Program-made: the position numbers and the translations under genes
NCBI RefSeq assembly: GCF_003325355.1
Contig: NZ_CP030850.1
Span: 5,015,501-5,079,500 of the forward strand
Source: Runella rosea
Lineage (GTDB): Bacteria > Bacteroidota > Bacteroidia > Cytophagales > Spirosomataceae
Direction: 5' to 3'
Length of the DNA: 64,000 bases
The notes under the pieces: model-generated
Told to the model about the DNA's origin: nothing
The model's database searches: none
The model's input: only the letters and a program-made list of their open reading frames with translations
In this document: piece after piece, positions 30,829 through 41,322 of the stretch
Layout: the number at the start of each line of letters is the position of its first letter
Position numbering within the stretch: the first letter of the stretch is position 1

Positions 30829-33800
30829 ATGAAACCAAAGTTCTATTATCCGCTGATGTGTGCGGTGGCATGGATGTTTATTCTATTCCTTGCTCCTGGT
30901 TCGGCACATGCACAAGACCGGAAAGTGACGGGAAAGGTCGTTGCTAACGATGGACCTGTTCCCGGAGCAACCATTTTATTGAAAGGCAGCAATGTAGGTA
31001 CCTCTGCTGATGCCAATGGAGCATTCACTATTAACGTGAGTGGGGCAAATCCTGTGTTGGTGATTTCAGCCATCGGTTACAAGCCACAAGAAGTAACGGT
31101 AGGCAATCAGAGCGTTGTAAATGTAAAAATTGAAGACGATGTGAATGCCTTAACGGAAGTAATCGTAACGGGTTACTCCATCGACAGCCGCCGTGAGACA
31201 ACGGGGGCGGTTTCGACGGTAAAAGCAAAAGACCTCACCGTTCGCCCATCGGGCAACGTTGAGCAGCAGTTGCAGGGTCGTGTGGCTGGTTTGACGGTTA
31301 TTACTAACGGACAGCCTGGAACTGCCAGCCAAGTACGCGTACGCGGATTTGGTGCTTTCGGTGGTAACGAGCCTTTGTACGTTGTAGACGGAGTACCTGT
31401 AGGTTCAACTGACTTTTTGGCTCCAGATGACATCGAGACAACTACGGTGTTGAAAGATGCTGCCGCAGCCTCTATCTATGGTGCGCGCGCTGCCAACGGG
31501 GTAATTGTATATACGACCAAAAAGGGTTCAAAAGGAGCAAAGAAGCTGAACATCAGCTACGATGGCATGTACGGGGTAACGCTTGCTGGGGAAGGTCAGA
31601 AGATGATGAACCCGACTGATTTTGCCACTTGGACTTGGAACGCCAAAAGAAACTCAAACGAAGCATTCGGGCACCCTCAGTTTGGTTCAGGTTCTACTCC
31701 TGTCATTCCTGATTACCTTACAGTAGGTGGTCGTTCAGGGGTTGTAGGTACGGTTGATTTGGCTGCTGAAAAAGCCAAATACAATGTTGATCCTACGGCA
31801 GGCTCAATCTATCAGGTAGTAAAAGCCAACAAAGAGGGTACTGACTGGTATAAAGCTATCACGCGTAATGCTGCCCTGCAACGTCACGCACTTGGATTCT
31901 CTGGCGGTGGCGAAAATAGCCGTTTTTACATCGGATTCGGTGCTCAGAATCAACAAGGTATCTTAAAAGGAAATGATTTTACACGTTATACCTTCCGGGC
32001 CAACAGCGAGTTTAACGTGTTGAAAAACGTACGTATCGGTCAAAACCTTCAATTCACCTACCGTTCGATTTTAGGACAATCGGGTGGTGCTGGTGGAAAC
32101 GGGGTTGCAGCTGACGAAAATGACATCTTAAGTGCTTTCCGTATGCCATCCATCATTCCAATTTATGACGAGTTTGGTGGTTATGCAGGTACGGCCGCAA
32201 AAGGATTCAATAACCCCCGTAACCCAGTTGCTAGCCGCGACGGACAGGCTAACAACCGTAGTTTTAACGCAAATGGTTTCGGAAACATCTATGCCGAGTG
32301 GGATCCAATCCCAGGTTTGACTTTGCGTAGCAGCCTTGGTGGACAGTACAATAACTTCTACAACTGGGGTTATAGCCGTTTGCAATACGAAAACTCTGAA
32401 AACAACTCGGCGTTTGGTTATAACGAAGGCGGTGGCTGGAGCTTTGGCTGGGTATTGACCAACACTGCCACTTACAAAAAGCAATTTGGCAAGCATAACG
32501 TAGAGGTATTGGCAGGCCAGGAAGCCTTGAATACGGGTAAAGGTCGTAACATGAACGGTAGTGGTTTGAATCCATTCTCTACTGACATCAACTACGTAAA
32601 CTTATCCAACGTAAGTGCCAGCGGAAGAGTAGTAAATAGTAGCCTTTTTTCAGGTGTTAACTTCTATTCAGTATTCGGTCGTGTTAACTACATCTTCAAC
32701 GATAAATATATCGTAACAGGGGTGGTTCGTCGCGACGGTTCTTCACGTTTCGGAGCTAACAACCGTTTCGGGGCATTCCCTGCGTTCTCGGCCGCATGGC
32801 GTATTTCATCGGAGCCTTTCATGAAGCAATTGACATGGGTTTCAGATTTGAAAATTCGCGGTGGTTATGGTACAATGGGTAACTCAAACAACGTAGATCC
32901 CAACAACCAGTTTAGCTTATACGGTGCCAGCATCGGAAACTCTGCTTACGACATCAACGGCTCTAATTCAAGCACCGCCGAAGGTTACTACCGTACGCGT
33001 ATCGGTAACCCCGATGCTAAATGGGAAACTTCAATCACCAAAAACATCGGTATCGACGGAACGTTCTTGAATGGTAAATTGGACGTAGTGATTGACTTCT
33101 GGCAAAAAGATACCAAAGATTTATTGTACCAATTGCCAATCACGGCAACTGCTGGACCATTTGCCTCACCTCCATCGGTGAACATCGCAAAAATGGCCAA
33201 CAAAGGTATTGACATCTTGGTAACCAATCGTGGTCGTATCACTAAAGACCTGTCTTATGACGTAACTTTCACTGGTGGTACATTGAGCAACGAAATTGTA
33301 GCGGTAGCGCCTAACGTAAATTACCTCACCAACGTAAACCCTGGCTTCCGTGGTATCAACCCTATCCGTAACCAAGTAGGTTATTCAATCTCTTCTTTCT
33401 ACGGTTATAAAGTGATTGGCTTGTTCCAAAACGCCGAAGAAGTGAAAAATGCTCCTACGCAGGATGGTGCTGGCCCAGGCCGTTTCCGTTATGCTGACAT
33501 CAACGGCGATGGAAAAATCAATGCCGACGACCGTACCTATTTGGGTAGCCCAGTTCCTAAATTTACCGCAGGTTTGAGCCTTGGCTTCAAATACAAAGGA
33601 TGGGAATTGGAAGCATATTTGAACGGTTTCTTTGGCAACAAAATCTTCAACGTATCTAAATGGTTCACTGATTTCTACCCTTCATTTGCAGGGGCCGCCA
33701 TCAGCGAGCGCGTGAAAGATTCATGGACGCCAAGCAATACAGGTGCTACTACTCCAATCTTCGAAACAGCATCAAACTTCAGTACCAACACCCAGTCTAA

Positions 33801-34059
33801 CTCGTTCTACGTAGAAAACGGTAGCTATGTGCGTTTCCAAAACATCACGTTAGGATACAACCTCCCTGCCAGTGCGTTGAGTAAGGCCCGCATCCAGCGC
33901 TTGCGCGTATTTGCTTCTACCAACAACATCTTTACCCTTACTAAATACTCGGGCTTGGATCCGGGTGTAGGTGGTAACGCTGATACTAACTTCGGTATCG
34001 ACGTAGGTAACTACCCACTCACAAAGGGTTGGACTGTTGGTTTGAACCTTGGATTCTAA
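30829..34059 (+). CDS. SusC/RagA-type TonB-linked outer-membrane transporter (pair 1)
   Basis: This 1076-aa energised importer has a signal peptide to about residue 28, a CarboxypepD_reg-like domain (about 32-105), the TonB-box-like EVIVTGYS region, a plug (QQLQGRVAGL ... RVRGFGAFGG ... LYVVDGVP, SIYGARAANGV) and a C-terminal 22-strand-type barrel ending in LNLGF. It would work with the SusD lipoprotein 31 bases downstream to import an oligosaccharide or peptide-like ligand; the substrate is not deducible. It closely resembles the SusC at 44918 in plug and C-terminus. Confidence 0.96.
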   Translation: MKPKFYYPLMCAVAWMFILFLAPGSAHAQDRKVTGKVVANDGPVPGATILLKGSNVGTSADANGAFTINVSGANPVLVISAIGYKPQEVTVGNQSVVNVKIEDDVNALTEVIVTGYSIDSRRETTGAVSTVKAKDLTVRPSGNVEQQLQGRVAGLTVITNGQPGTASQVRVRGFGAFGGNEPLYVVDGVPVGSTDFLAPDDIETTTVLKDAAAASIYGARAANGVIVYTTKKGSKGAKKLNISYDGMYGVTLAGEGQKMMNPTDFATWTWNAKRNSNEAFGHPQFGSGSTPVIPDYLTVGGRSGVVGTVDLAAEKAKYNVDPTAGSIYQVVKANKEGTDWYKAITRNAALQRHALGFSGGGENSRFYIGFGAQNQQGILKGNDFTRYTFRANSEFNVLKNVRIGQNLQFTYRSILGQSGGAGGNGVAADENDILSAFRMPSIIPIYDEFGGYAGTAAKGFNNPRNPVASRDGQANNRSFNANGFGNIYAEWDPIPGLTLRSSLGGQYNNFYNWGYSRLQYENSENNSAFGYNEGGGWSFGWVLTNTATYKKQFGKHNVEVLAGQEALNTGKGRNMNGSGLNPFSTDINYVNLSNVSASGRVVNSSLFSGVNFYSVFGRVNYIFNDKYIVTGVVRRDGSSRFGANNRFGAFPAFSAAWRISSEPFMKQLTWVSDLKIRGGYGTMGNSNNVDPNNQFSLYGASIGNSAYDINGSNSSTAEGYYRTRIGNPDAKWETSITKNIGIDGTFLNGKLDVVIDFWQKDTKDLLYQLPITATAGPFASPPSVNIAKMANKGIDILVTNRGRITKDLSYDVTFTGGTLSNEIVAVAPNVNYLTNVNPGFRGINPIRNQVGYSISSFYGYKVIGLFQNAEEVKNAPTQDGAGPGRFRYADINGDGKINADDRTYLGSPVPKFTAGLSLGFKYKGWELEAYLNGFFGNKIFNVSKWFTDFYPSFAGAAISERVKDSWTPSNTGATTPIFETASNFSTNTQSNSFYVENGSYVRFQNITLGYNLPASALSKARIQRLRVFASTNNIFTLTKYSGLDPGVGGNADTNFGIDVGNYPLTKGWTVGLNLGF

Positions 34060-34090
34060 TAATGTTACAATTCTAATTAATTGATAAAAA

Positions 34091-35827
34091 ATGAAAAATT
34101 ACGCAATAAAAGGATCGATTACCGTCGTATTGCTGGTAGCGCTTTCGGTTGCTTGTAAAGATAGCTTTCTGGAAGTGGCACCAACCGGCTCAGTGGGGAA
34201 AGAACAACTCTCTACTAAAAAAGGATTGGAAGGAGCGTTGATTTCGGTGTACAGTAACCTGAACGGTCGCGCCAACCGAATGGCCAGCGCTACCAACTGG
34301 GTATGGGGAAGTATTCGCGGTGGCGATGCCAACAAAGGAACTGACCCCGGTGACTTCAGTGACATCAACCCAATCCAACGCTTTGAAAACCTGTCGACGC
34401 AGGGTGTAATCAACGACAAATATACAGGTACCTACGAAGGCGTAGCCAGGGCCAACGCCGTATTGCAATTGTTGGCTACTGCCACTCCGGAAGTGACTGC
34501 TGATGACAAAAAACGAATTTCAGCTGAGGCTCGTTTTCTGCGTGGTCATTACTATTTCGAGTTAAAAAAGACGTTTGGCAATACTCCTTACGTGGATGAA
34601 ACACTTGACTACGGAACAGGTATTGAGAAAGTTAAAAACGATGTAGATTTGTGGCCAAAAATTGAGGCTGACCTTAAGTACGCCTACGATAACCTACCCG
34701 AAACGCAAGCTGCTGTGGGTCGTGCCAACAAATGGGCTGCCGCATCTTACTTAGCTAAAGTGTATCTGTATCAGAAAAAATACGCCGATGCTAAAACTTT
34801 GTTTGACTTGGTGATTGCCAATGGTAAAACATCAAACGGCAAAAAATACGGCTTGGTACCTAAGTATGCTGATATTTACAGAGCTTCTAATGATAACAAC
34901 GAAGAGTCGATCTTTGCGATTCAGAATGCTGCTAACACAGGTTCGGTAAACAACGCTTTCCCTGAGTTTGACTTGAACTATCCGTATAACACAGGCCCTA
35001 ACGGCCCAGGTAACTGTTGCGGATTCTTCCAGCCTAGCTTTGAGTTGGGTAACTCATTCCGTACCAGCGCTGCAGGTTTGCCTTTGTTGGATGGTTCGTA
35101 TAACGTAGGCGCTAATCAGGTAAAAACTGATATGGGTGTTGGCGCTAGCGAAACGTTTACCCCAGATGCAGGCAACCTTGACCCCCGTATCGACCACTCT
35201 ATCGGTCGTCGTGGTATTCCTTATTTGGATTGGCAAGACCACCCAGGCGCTGCCTGGATTCGTAACCAACCTAACGGCGGTCCTTATTCTCCTAAAAAAT
35301 ATACTTACTACAAGTCTGACGTAGGTTCTTTGCAGGATAACAGTACTTGGACGCCCGGCTACACTGCCCTTAACTTTACCATTATTCGTTTTGCCGATGT
35401 ATTGTTGATGGCTGCTGAGTGCGAAGTGGAAGTAGGAAGCCTTGAAAAAGCGCGTGACTACGTAAACCAAGTGCGTAAACGCGCGGCCAACCCTGCTGGT
35501 TTTGTAACAAAAGCGGGAGCACCTGCTGCTAAATACGTTATTTCTACGTATGATGCTGCTTGGACCGACAAAGCTGTGGCTCGCGATGCCGTACGCTTTG
35601 AGCGTAAATTGGAGCTTTCGGGCGAAGGTTTCCGTTTCTTCGACCTAGTACGTTGGGGTATTGCTGAGAAAGAAGTTAATGCTTATTTGGCGTACGACAG
35701 CAAATTTCTGCCAGGTACATTGGGCGGTGCGAAATTTACGCCTAACAAGCATGAATTATTGCCACTGCCACAAGGTCAGATTGACTTGTTAGGCAAGGAT
35801 ATATTGAAGCAAAATCCCGGTTACTAA
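34091..35827 (+). CDS. SusD/RagB-type nutrient-binding lipoprotein (pair 1)
   Basis: This 578-aa lipoprotein has its lipobox at LSVAC (C22). It is the surface lid that binds ligand over the SusC channel. The N-terminal TPR-like part includes AEARFLRGHYYFEL, and the C-terminal part includes RFERKLELSGEGFRFFDLVRWG and NPGY at the end, all typical of RagB/SusD. A CCGFFQPSF stretch near residue 312 is shared with the SusD at 48186 but not with the other two, marking these as closer paralogues. A terminator follows at 35878. Confidence 0.96.
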   Translation: MKNYAIKGSITVVLLVALSVACKDSFLEVAPTGSVGKEQLSTKKGLEGALISVYSNLNGRANRMASATNWVWGSIRGGDANKGTDPGDFSDINPIQRFENLSTQGVINDKYTGTYEGVARANAVLQLLATATPEVTADDKKRISAEARFLRGHYYFELKKTFGNTPYVDETLDYGTGIEKVKNDVDLWPKIEADLKYAYDNLPETQAAVGRANKWAAASYLAKVYLYQKKYADAKTLFDLVIANGKTSNGKKYGLVPKYADIYRASNDNNEESIFAIQNAANTGSVNNAFPEFDLNYPYNTGPNGPGNCCGFFQPSFELGNSFRTSAAGLPLLDGSYNVGANQVKTDMGVGASETFTPDAGNLDPRIDHSIGRRGIPYLDWQDHPGAAWIRNQPNGGPYSPKKYTYYKSDVGSLQDNSTWTPGYTALNFTIIRFADVLLMAAECEVEVGSLEKARDYVNQVRKRAANPAGFVTKAGAPAAKYVISTYDAAWTDKAVARDAVRFERKLELSGEGFRFFDLVRWGIAEKEVNAYLAYDSKFLPGTLGGAKFTPNKHELLPLPQGQIDLLGKDILKQNPGY

Positions 35828-35877
35828 TTGATTAATAGTAAACGATTTTGTAGGCAGTGCTTACTACGGTTATAAAA

Positions 35878-35909
35878 AAACGGCAAGCCCTACGGCTTGT
35901 CGTTTTTTA
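35878..35909 (+). terminator. Terminator after SusCD pair 1
   Basis: AACGGCAAGCC and GGCTTGTCGTT pair (one G-U) around a short loop and are followed by a T-run. This separates the SusCD transcript from the FG-GAP lipoprotein gene. Confidence 0.8.
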
Positions 35910-35934
35910 TAATACCCACATCATTTATTGTTGC

Positions 35935-35942
35935 TATTTTTG
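35935..35942 (+). promoter_or_regulatory. Possible -7 element of the FG-GAP lipoprotein gene
   Basis: TATTTTTG matches TANNTTTG and lies between the SusD terminator and the ATG at 35976. No TTG was found at the usual -33 distance, so confidence is limited. Confidence 0.4.
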
Positions 35943-35975
35943 TAATCAGTATTTCTCATACCCACCCCAATCCTT

Positions 35976-38900
35976 ATGTTACGCTTTTTTCATTGTATGC
36001 TATATGCCGCACTTGCAGGTCTTGGTTTTGCCTGTGGAGGTGACAAAACGCTCTTTAGTCGGGTGCCAGTGAGTGAGTCGGGCATTGATTTTTCCAATCG
36101 AATTCGAGAAAATGATACGCTCAATATTCTGGATTTTGAATACATATATAACGGCGGGGGCGTAGGCATTGCCGATATGAATGGCGATAGCTTGCCCGAT
36201 GTGTTGTTTTCGGGAAATCAGGCTGATAGCCGTATTTATCTCAATCGGGGCAATATGAAATTTGAAGACATCAGTAAAAAAGCGGGTATTTCTAACGTAG
36301 GGCGCTGGTGTTCAGGGATAAGTTTGGTAGACATAAACGCCGACGGTCGAATGGATATTTACTTGACTTCCACGGCAAAAAAAGCAGAAACACAACGCGC
36401 AAACCTGCTCTTTGTTAACCAAGGAAACAATGCTGAAGGCATCCCAACTTTTAAAGAAATGGCCGAAGAATATGGTATCGCCGATAAAGGTTACTCCATG
36501 AATGCCGCCTTTTTTGACTACGACAACGATGGAGATTTGGACGTGTATATTCTGACAAATACCCTCGAAAGTAATCCCAATCAATACCACGAAAAACTTC
36601 GCGACGGCTCTTCGCCGACCACCGACCGACTTTATCGCTGCGAATGGAATGACAGCCTGAGCCATCCCGTTTATACGAATGTGTCCAAAGAAGCGGGTAT
36701 TCAAATCGAAGGTTTTGGCCTCGGGGTCAATATTTGTGATTTTAACCGTGATGGATTTAAAGATATTTACGTTACCAACGATTATTTGTCGGACGATTTG
36801 CTGTACGTAAACAATGGTAACGGCACATTTACCGACAAAGCAGCCTCGTACTTTAAGCATACCAGTACTACCGCAATGGGCAACGACATTGCCGACATCA
36901 ACAACGACGGTTTGATGGATGTGATTGCTGTTGATATGTTGCCAAAAGATAATACCCGTAAAAAACAATTGATGGGACCCAACAGCTATCAGGCCTATTT
37001 GAACAATGATTTGTTTGGATTTAATCATCAATATGGGAGGAATACCCTTCAACTCAATATGGGCAATAAGCCTGGAACCAATGAGCCAGCGTTTGCCGAA
37101 ATCAGCCTCTTGGCCAATGTGGCCCAAACAGATTGGAGTTGGACGCCTTTGCTCGTCGACTTTGACCATGACGGTTGGCGTGATTTAATCATAACCAACG
37201 GTTTCCCGCGCGACGTGACTGACCGTGACTTCGCGCAATTTCGCGCACAAAGCAGTTCGGTTGCCTCCAAAGACTATATTCTTGGGGAAATTCCCGAAGT
37301 CAAAATTCCCAATTTTGCTTTTAAAAATAAAGGTGATCTGACTTTTGAAGATGTTTCAGAAAAATGGGGGCTTAATCAGGCTTCTTTTACCAACGGAGCC
37401 GCCTATGCGGATCTTGACCTCGACGGTGACCTTGATATTGTTTCCAACAACATAAATGATTCCGCTTTTGTGTATCGTAATAATTTGTCAGAATCACATC
37501 CCGAAAAAGCCAATTACCTGCGCATCGGTTTTAAAGGTTCGGGAAAAAATGTACAGGGTTTGGGCGCTGGCGTAGAACTCTATTATGGCAAAGGGTTGGT
37601 ACAAGTGTATGAGCATTCGCCCTACAGGGGGTACTTATCGACGGTTGAGCCGATTGCTCACTTTGGGCTAGGTGAACATACCCAAATAGACTCAGCAGTA
37701 GTGGTTTGGCCCAACGGCAAAAAACAGACTTTGAAAAACCTGAAAGCCAATCAGACAGTGTACGTTTCGGAAGTCAGTGCTACCCAAATCAATATACCTG
37801 TGCAGTCAAACCCGCGTTATTTGTTCAATGAATTGAATGATTCTCTGAATATCAACTGGACGCATCAGGAGCCTGAATATATTGATTTTAACGGGCAAAA
37901 ATTACTGCCCCATAAGCTGTCGCAGTACCCGCCAGCGGTATCGGCGGGCGATATAAATGGCGACGGCTTGGATGATTTCTTTGTGGGTGGCTCGCGGCAA
38001 AACAAGGGTAAATTCTTTGTGCAAAATCCCAACGGCACGTTCAATATTAGTGATTTGCTGCCGGGAGTTGATGGGCCTGATAAAACCTCAGAAGACATGG
38101 GAACGCTGCTTTTTGATGCCGACGGCGACGGTGACCTTGACCTCTACATTGCGAGTGGGTCCAATGAATTACGAAGCAACGACGCGGGCTATCTAGACCG
38201 ATTATACATCAACGATGGTAAAGGAAAGTATCAATTGGCGCAGGGAGCTATTCCGTCGATTTTGGTCAGTAAGTCGTGCGTACGCGCGGCAGATTATGAC
38301 CGTGACGGTGATTTGGACTTATACGTTGCGGGGCGTGTAGAGCCTGACCAATACCCAAAACCCGTTAGTAGTTTTATTCTACGAAATGATACTTCTCCCA
38401 ACCAAGCGCCCAAATTTACCAACGTTACGCCGCAAATCGCTCCCGCATTAACTAATCTTGGGTTGGCGTGTGATGCGCTGTGGACTGATTATGACAATGA
38501 TGGATGGGTGGATTTACTCATTGCGGGAGAATGGATGCCGCTGACACTATTGAAAAATACGAAAGGCAAATTTACGATTTCACATTCAGCGTTGGATACT
38601 CAAACGGGTTTTTGGGGTAGTTTGGCGGGGGGAGATTTTGACGGTGATGGCGATACGGACTACATTGCGGGAAATCTTGGATTAAACGCCCTGACCAAAG
38701 CCTCAGAAGCTTATCCTATAAGTATCGTCGCGGGCGATTTTAACCAAGATGGTATGTACGATGCCATTCCGTTTATCTATTTTCCAGATGCCGAAAACAA
38801 GCTGATTCGGGTTCCTTTTCATGGACGTGAGGATGTAATCAAACAGTTTATCCAAACGCGGGCGCGTTTTCAGACATACAAAGATTTTGCGAAAGCCACC

Positions 38901-39527
38901 TACGATAATCTATTGACTGAAGAGGAACGCAATAAAGCACTGAAACTAGATGCCAACTATTGTCCGTCAGTCTACGTTGAAAACACGGGCAATTGCACCT
39001 TCAAAACCAAGCCCCTGCCGACCCTCGCGCAGCTATCACCCATCAATGGAATGATTGTGGAAGATTTTGATAAGGACGGTCACTTGGATGTATTGCTCGT
39101 GGCCAATGATTTTGGAAATGAAACCAGTACAGGCCGCTACGACGCTTCTAATGGCTTGATGCTCAAAGGAAATGGTAAAGGAGATTTTACACCGCTTACT
39201 CAAGCCACTACGGGTTTTTATGTGCCTGGCAATGCCAAAGGATTGGCTCAAATGGCAAGCCCTGATGGTCGTAGAATGGTGATAGCTACCCAAAACCGGG
39301 GGCCTTTGAAGGTGTTTGGACAAGCAACCGCTCCCATGAAATGGCTGTCGCTGCAAGCCAATGACGCCTACGCTGTTATCCAAACCAACGACGGTAAAAC
39401 CCATCGCCAAGAACTGTACTATGGGGCTTCTTTTCTATCGCAATCTGTTCGTAAATTACCCCTGACTGGTCAGGAAAAATCGGTAGAGATTGTTGATTTT
39501 AGAGGTAAAAAACGGAAAACATATTAA
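35976..39527 (+). CDS. FG-GAP/VCBS repeat lipoprotein with ASPIC/UnbV domain
   Basis: This 1183-aa protein has a lipobox at LGFAC (C20) and many FG-GAP/VCBS calcium-binding repeats of the form D-x-[DN]-x-[DN]-G-x-x-D (for example DMNGDSLPD, DYDNDGDLD, DFDGDGDTD) arranged in two propeller-like blocks. Between them, around residues 520-590, is an ASPIC/UnbV domain (GAGVELYYGKGLVQ, FGLGEHTQID). Such proteins are common beside SusCD pairs in Cytophagales; the role is probably surface binding, but the biochemistry is unknown. It is flanked by terminators and so is likely a single-gene transcript. Confidence 0.93.
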   Translation: MLRFFHCMLYAALAGLGFACGGDKTLFSRVPVSESGIDFSNRIRENDTLNILDFEYIYNGGGVGIADMNGDSLPDVLFSGNQADSRIYLNRGNMKFEDISKKAGISNVGRWCSGISLVDINADGRMDIYLTSTAKKAETQRANLLFVNQGNNAEGIPTFKEMAEEYGIADKGYSMNAAFFDYDNDGDLDVYILTNTLESNPNQYHEKLRDGSSPTTDRLYRCEWNDSLSHPVYTNVSKEAGIQIEGFGLGVNICDFNRDGFKDIYVTNDYLSDDLLYVNNGNGTFTDKAASYFKHTSTTAMGNDIADINNDGLMDVIAVDMLPKDNTRKKQLMGPNSYQAYLNNDLFGFNHQYGRNTLQLNMGNKPGTNEPAFAEISLLANVAQTDWSWTPLLVDFDHDGWRDLIITNGFPRDVTDRDFAQFRAQSSSVASKDYILGEIPEVKIPNFAFKNKGDLTFEDVSEKWGLNQASFTNGAAYADLDLDGDLDIVSNNINDSAFVYRNNLSESHPEKANYLRIGFKGSGKNVQGLGAGVELYYGKGLVQVYEHSPYRGYLSTVEPIAHFGLGEHTQIDSAVVVWPNGKKQTLKNLKANQTVYVSEVSATQINIPVQSNPRYLFNELNDSLNINWTHQEPEYIDFNGQKLLPHKLSQYPPAVSAGDINGDGLDDFFVGGSRQNKGKFFVQNPNGTFNISDLLPGVDGPDKTSEDMGTLLFDADGDGDLDLYIASGSNELRSNDAGYLDRLYINDGKGKYQLAQGAIPSILVSKSCVRAADYDRDGDLDLYVAGRVEPDQYPKPVSSFILRNDTSPNQAPKFTNVTPQIAPALTNLGLACDALWTDYDNDGWVDLLIAGEWMPLTLLKNTKGKFTISHSALDTQTGFWGSLAGGDFDGDGDTDYIAGNLGLNALTKASEAYPISIVAGDFNQDGMYDAIPFIYFPDAENKLIRVPFHGREDVIKQFIQTRARFQTYKDFAKATYDNLLTEEERNKALKLDANYCPSVYVENTGNCTFKTKPLPTLAQLSPINGMIVEDFDKDGHLDVLLVANDFGNETSTGRYDASNGLMLKGNGKGDFTPLTQATTGFYVPGNAKGLAQMASPDGRRMVIATQNRGPLKVFGQATAPMKWLSLQANDAYAVIQTNDGKTHRQELYYGASFLSQSVRKLPLTGQEKSVEIVDFRGKKRKTY

Positions 39528-39545
39528 TCGTGTCCTTATCTTCCT

Positions 39546-39585
39546 AAAAATAACGGTCGCCCAAACATGGGCGACCGTTATTTTT
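39546..39585. terminator. Bidirectional terminator between convergent genes
   Basis: An 18-bp perfect stem (39546-39563 with 39568-39585) has the GC core CGGTCGCCCA, a four-base loop and A/T-runs on both outer sides. It ends the + FG-GAP gene and the minus SusCD pair 2. Confidence 0.92.
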
Positions 39586-39622
39586 ATAGACTATTGAAGT
39601 TGTTTTTAGAAGTTCAACTTAA

Positions 39623-41311
39623 TTAATACCCAGCGTTCTGTTTTAAATACCCGGGAATGTTGGAGGCTCCGTCAATGGCAGTTTGCGGAATCGGGAACAC
39701 CCGCTTGTTTTTGTCGGTGTTGGTTTTTTCCGTCCAAGTACCTTCATATTTGCCAAAACGAATCATATCAGTCCGGCGGAGCATTTCCCAGTAGAACTCA
39801 AATCCACGCTCGCGGAATAGCAGGTCGAGTGTCATACTTGTAAGCGCTGGCGCAGGAGTAGTGGCTGTTCTGGCGGCTCTGACGAGGTTTACGTCGGCTA
39901 AGGCGCTGGCGGCGTCGTTGCTTTTACGCAATTTGGCTTCGGCTCGCATCATGTATACATCGGCCAAACGCAAGATGATGATGTCGGCTTCGCCGAAGTT
40001 ACGTCCACTCACCGATTTTTTGCTGAATTCATATTTCTCAACGCGGAAACCTGTGTTGTAGTTACTGCCAGCTACAGTAAAGTCAATCTGCTCCGTAAAA
40101 TCAACCGCCAGTGTAGGTTTATTACGCGTGTCATGGAAAAGTTTACCCACCTTCATTTTACCGTCAGGACATTTCAAAAATACCCCGTTTCTTCTGATAA
40201 GGCCGTATTGTTGCCCACGCAGAATTCCACGGTTGATATTGAAGTTTTCTGCCGCTACGCAAGAGTCGGCGGGGTTTGAATAGATGCTCAAATTCTGTTT
40301 ATAAAACCTCGGGTCTGCTGCGGCGGGGTCTTTGGGGGCATTGGCCGTTACCCACGTTCTGTAGAAATCAGGGGTGATACCTGGACCATCAGTACCGTTG
40401 GCGTTTGGATAAGCTGGTAGCGGAAACTGGTCGCCCGATAGAGAGAAATACGCCATCCGGTTGTGCCCATTCAAATCGGCCCGCTGGTCTACCGCAAAAA
40501 TCAATTCTTTGTTGTTGTGATTATCGTCGTTGAAAAGCGAGAAATAATCTCTTGACAACTGATACATGCCTGAATTGATGATTTTATCGCTGTACTCAAC
40601 GACTTTATCCATGTCTTCGGGCTTAAAGGTAAATTGAGCGGCATACGGGTCACGATACACGGCGGCGTTTAGATACAAACGGGCCAAAAGTCCCCAAACG
40701 ACTCCTTTGGAAATGCGGCCAGGACCTACGTTAGGGTCTACTAAGGGTTCGATGGCAAGAAGTTCGCTTTTGATGTATTCAACTGCCTCATCGCCCCGGA
40801 TGATTTTGGAGTTTTCGCCCAAATCATCTTTGACGAATACCAATCCAAACATATCAAGGGTCAGCATCGAATAATAAGCGCGCATACCTCTTGCTTCGGC
40901 CAAAAAGGTTTTTGCCGATGGATCGTTGAGGGTTGGTAATGAATTGATGGCAGTGATGGAGCGTGACATTCCCTGCAAAATCAAATTCCAAGTGTTACGG
41001 ATGTTGGGGTCGGTACTGGTATGTGTATGCTGGTGCATGGCCAGATAGATACCATTATCTCCCCAATCAGTGCCGCCTCGGTAGGGTAAAATCGCCTCGT
41101 CGGTTGAGATTTCTTGCAGGGCAAAATAGTTGGTATGCTGAAAAATATTGGGTAACAATGCATACACAGGGGAGATGATTCCTTCGGCGGCCTGCTTGTC
41201 AGAAAGTCCAGAAGCCGATGCTTCGTCCAACACAATTTCGTTCAGGTTCGTACAACTGTTGAACACCATGAGCCCAACGGTTGTCACTAATATAGATAAT
41301 TTCTTTTTCAT
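39623..41311 (-). CDS. SusD/RagB-type nutrient-binding lipoprotein (pair 2)
   Basis: This 562-aa lipoprotein has lipobox FNSC (C20). Family features are the helical AEARGMRAYYSMLTLDMFG segment, LADVYMMRAEAKLRKSNDA, and FRERGFEFYWEMLRRTDMIRFG near the C-terminus, ending YLKQNAGY. It lacks the CCGF motif of pairs 1 and 3 and belongs with a different SusC type. It is encoded 11 bases after its SusC partner on the minus strand and would cap that transporter. Ligand unknown. Confidence 0.95.
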   Translation of the reverse strand: MKKKLSILVTTVGLMVFNSCTNLNEIVLDEASASGLSDKQAAEGIISPVYALLPNIFQHTNYFALQEISTDEAILPYRGGTDWGDNGIYLAMHQHTHTSTDPNIRNTWNLILQGMSRSITAINSLPTLNDPSAKTFLAEARGMRAYYSMLTLDMFGLVFVKDDLGENSKIIRGDEAVEYIKSELLAIEPLVDPNVGPGRISKGVVWGLLARLYLNAAVYRDPYAAQFTFKPEDMDKVVEYSDKIINSGMYQLSRDYFSLFNDDNHNNKELIFAVDQRADLNGHNRMAYFSLSGDQFPLPAYPNANGTDGPGITPDFYRTWVTANAPKDPAAADPRFYKQNLSIYSNPADSCVAAENFNINRGILRGQQYGLIRRNGVFLKCPDGKMKVGKLFHDTRNKPTLAVDFTEQIDFTVAGSNYNTGFRVEKYEFSKKSVSGRNFGEADIIILRLADVYMMRAEAKLRKSNDAASALADVNLVRAARTATTPAPALTSMTLDLLFRERGFEFYWEMLRRTDMIRFGKYEGTWTEKTNTDKNKRVFPIPQTAIDGASNIPGYLKQNAGY

Positions 41312-41322
41312 CGTTCTTAATG

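Noticed and set aside
36312-37169. A 285-codon frame antisense to the FG-GAP lipoprotein
   Set aside because: Its length reflects the repeated Asp/Asn/Gly codons of the calcium-binding repeats on the coding strand. The translation is Ile/Val/His-rich and low in character.
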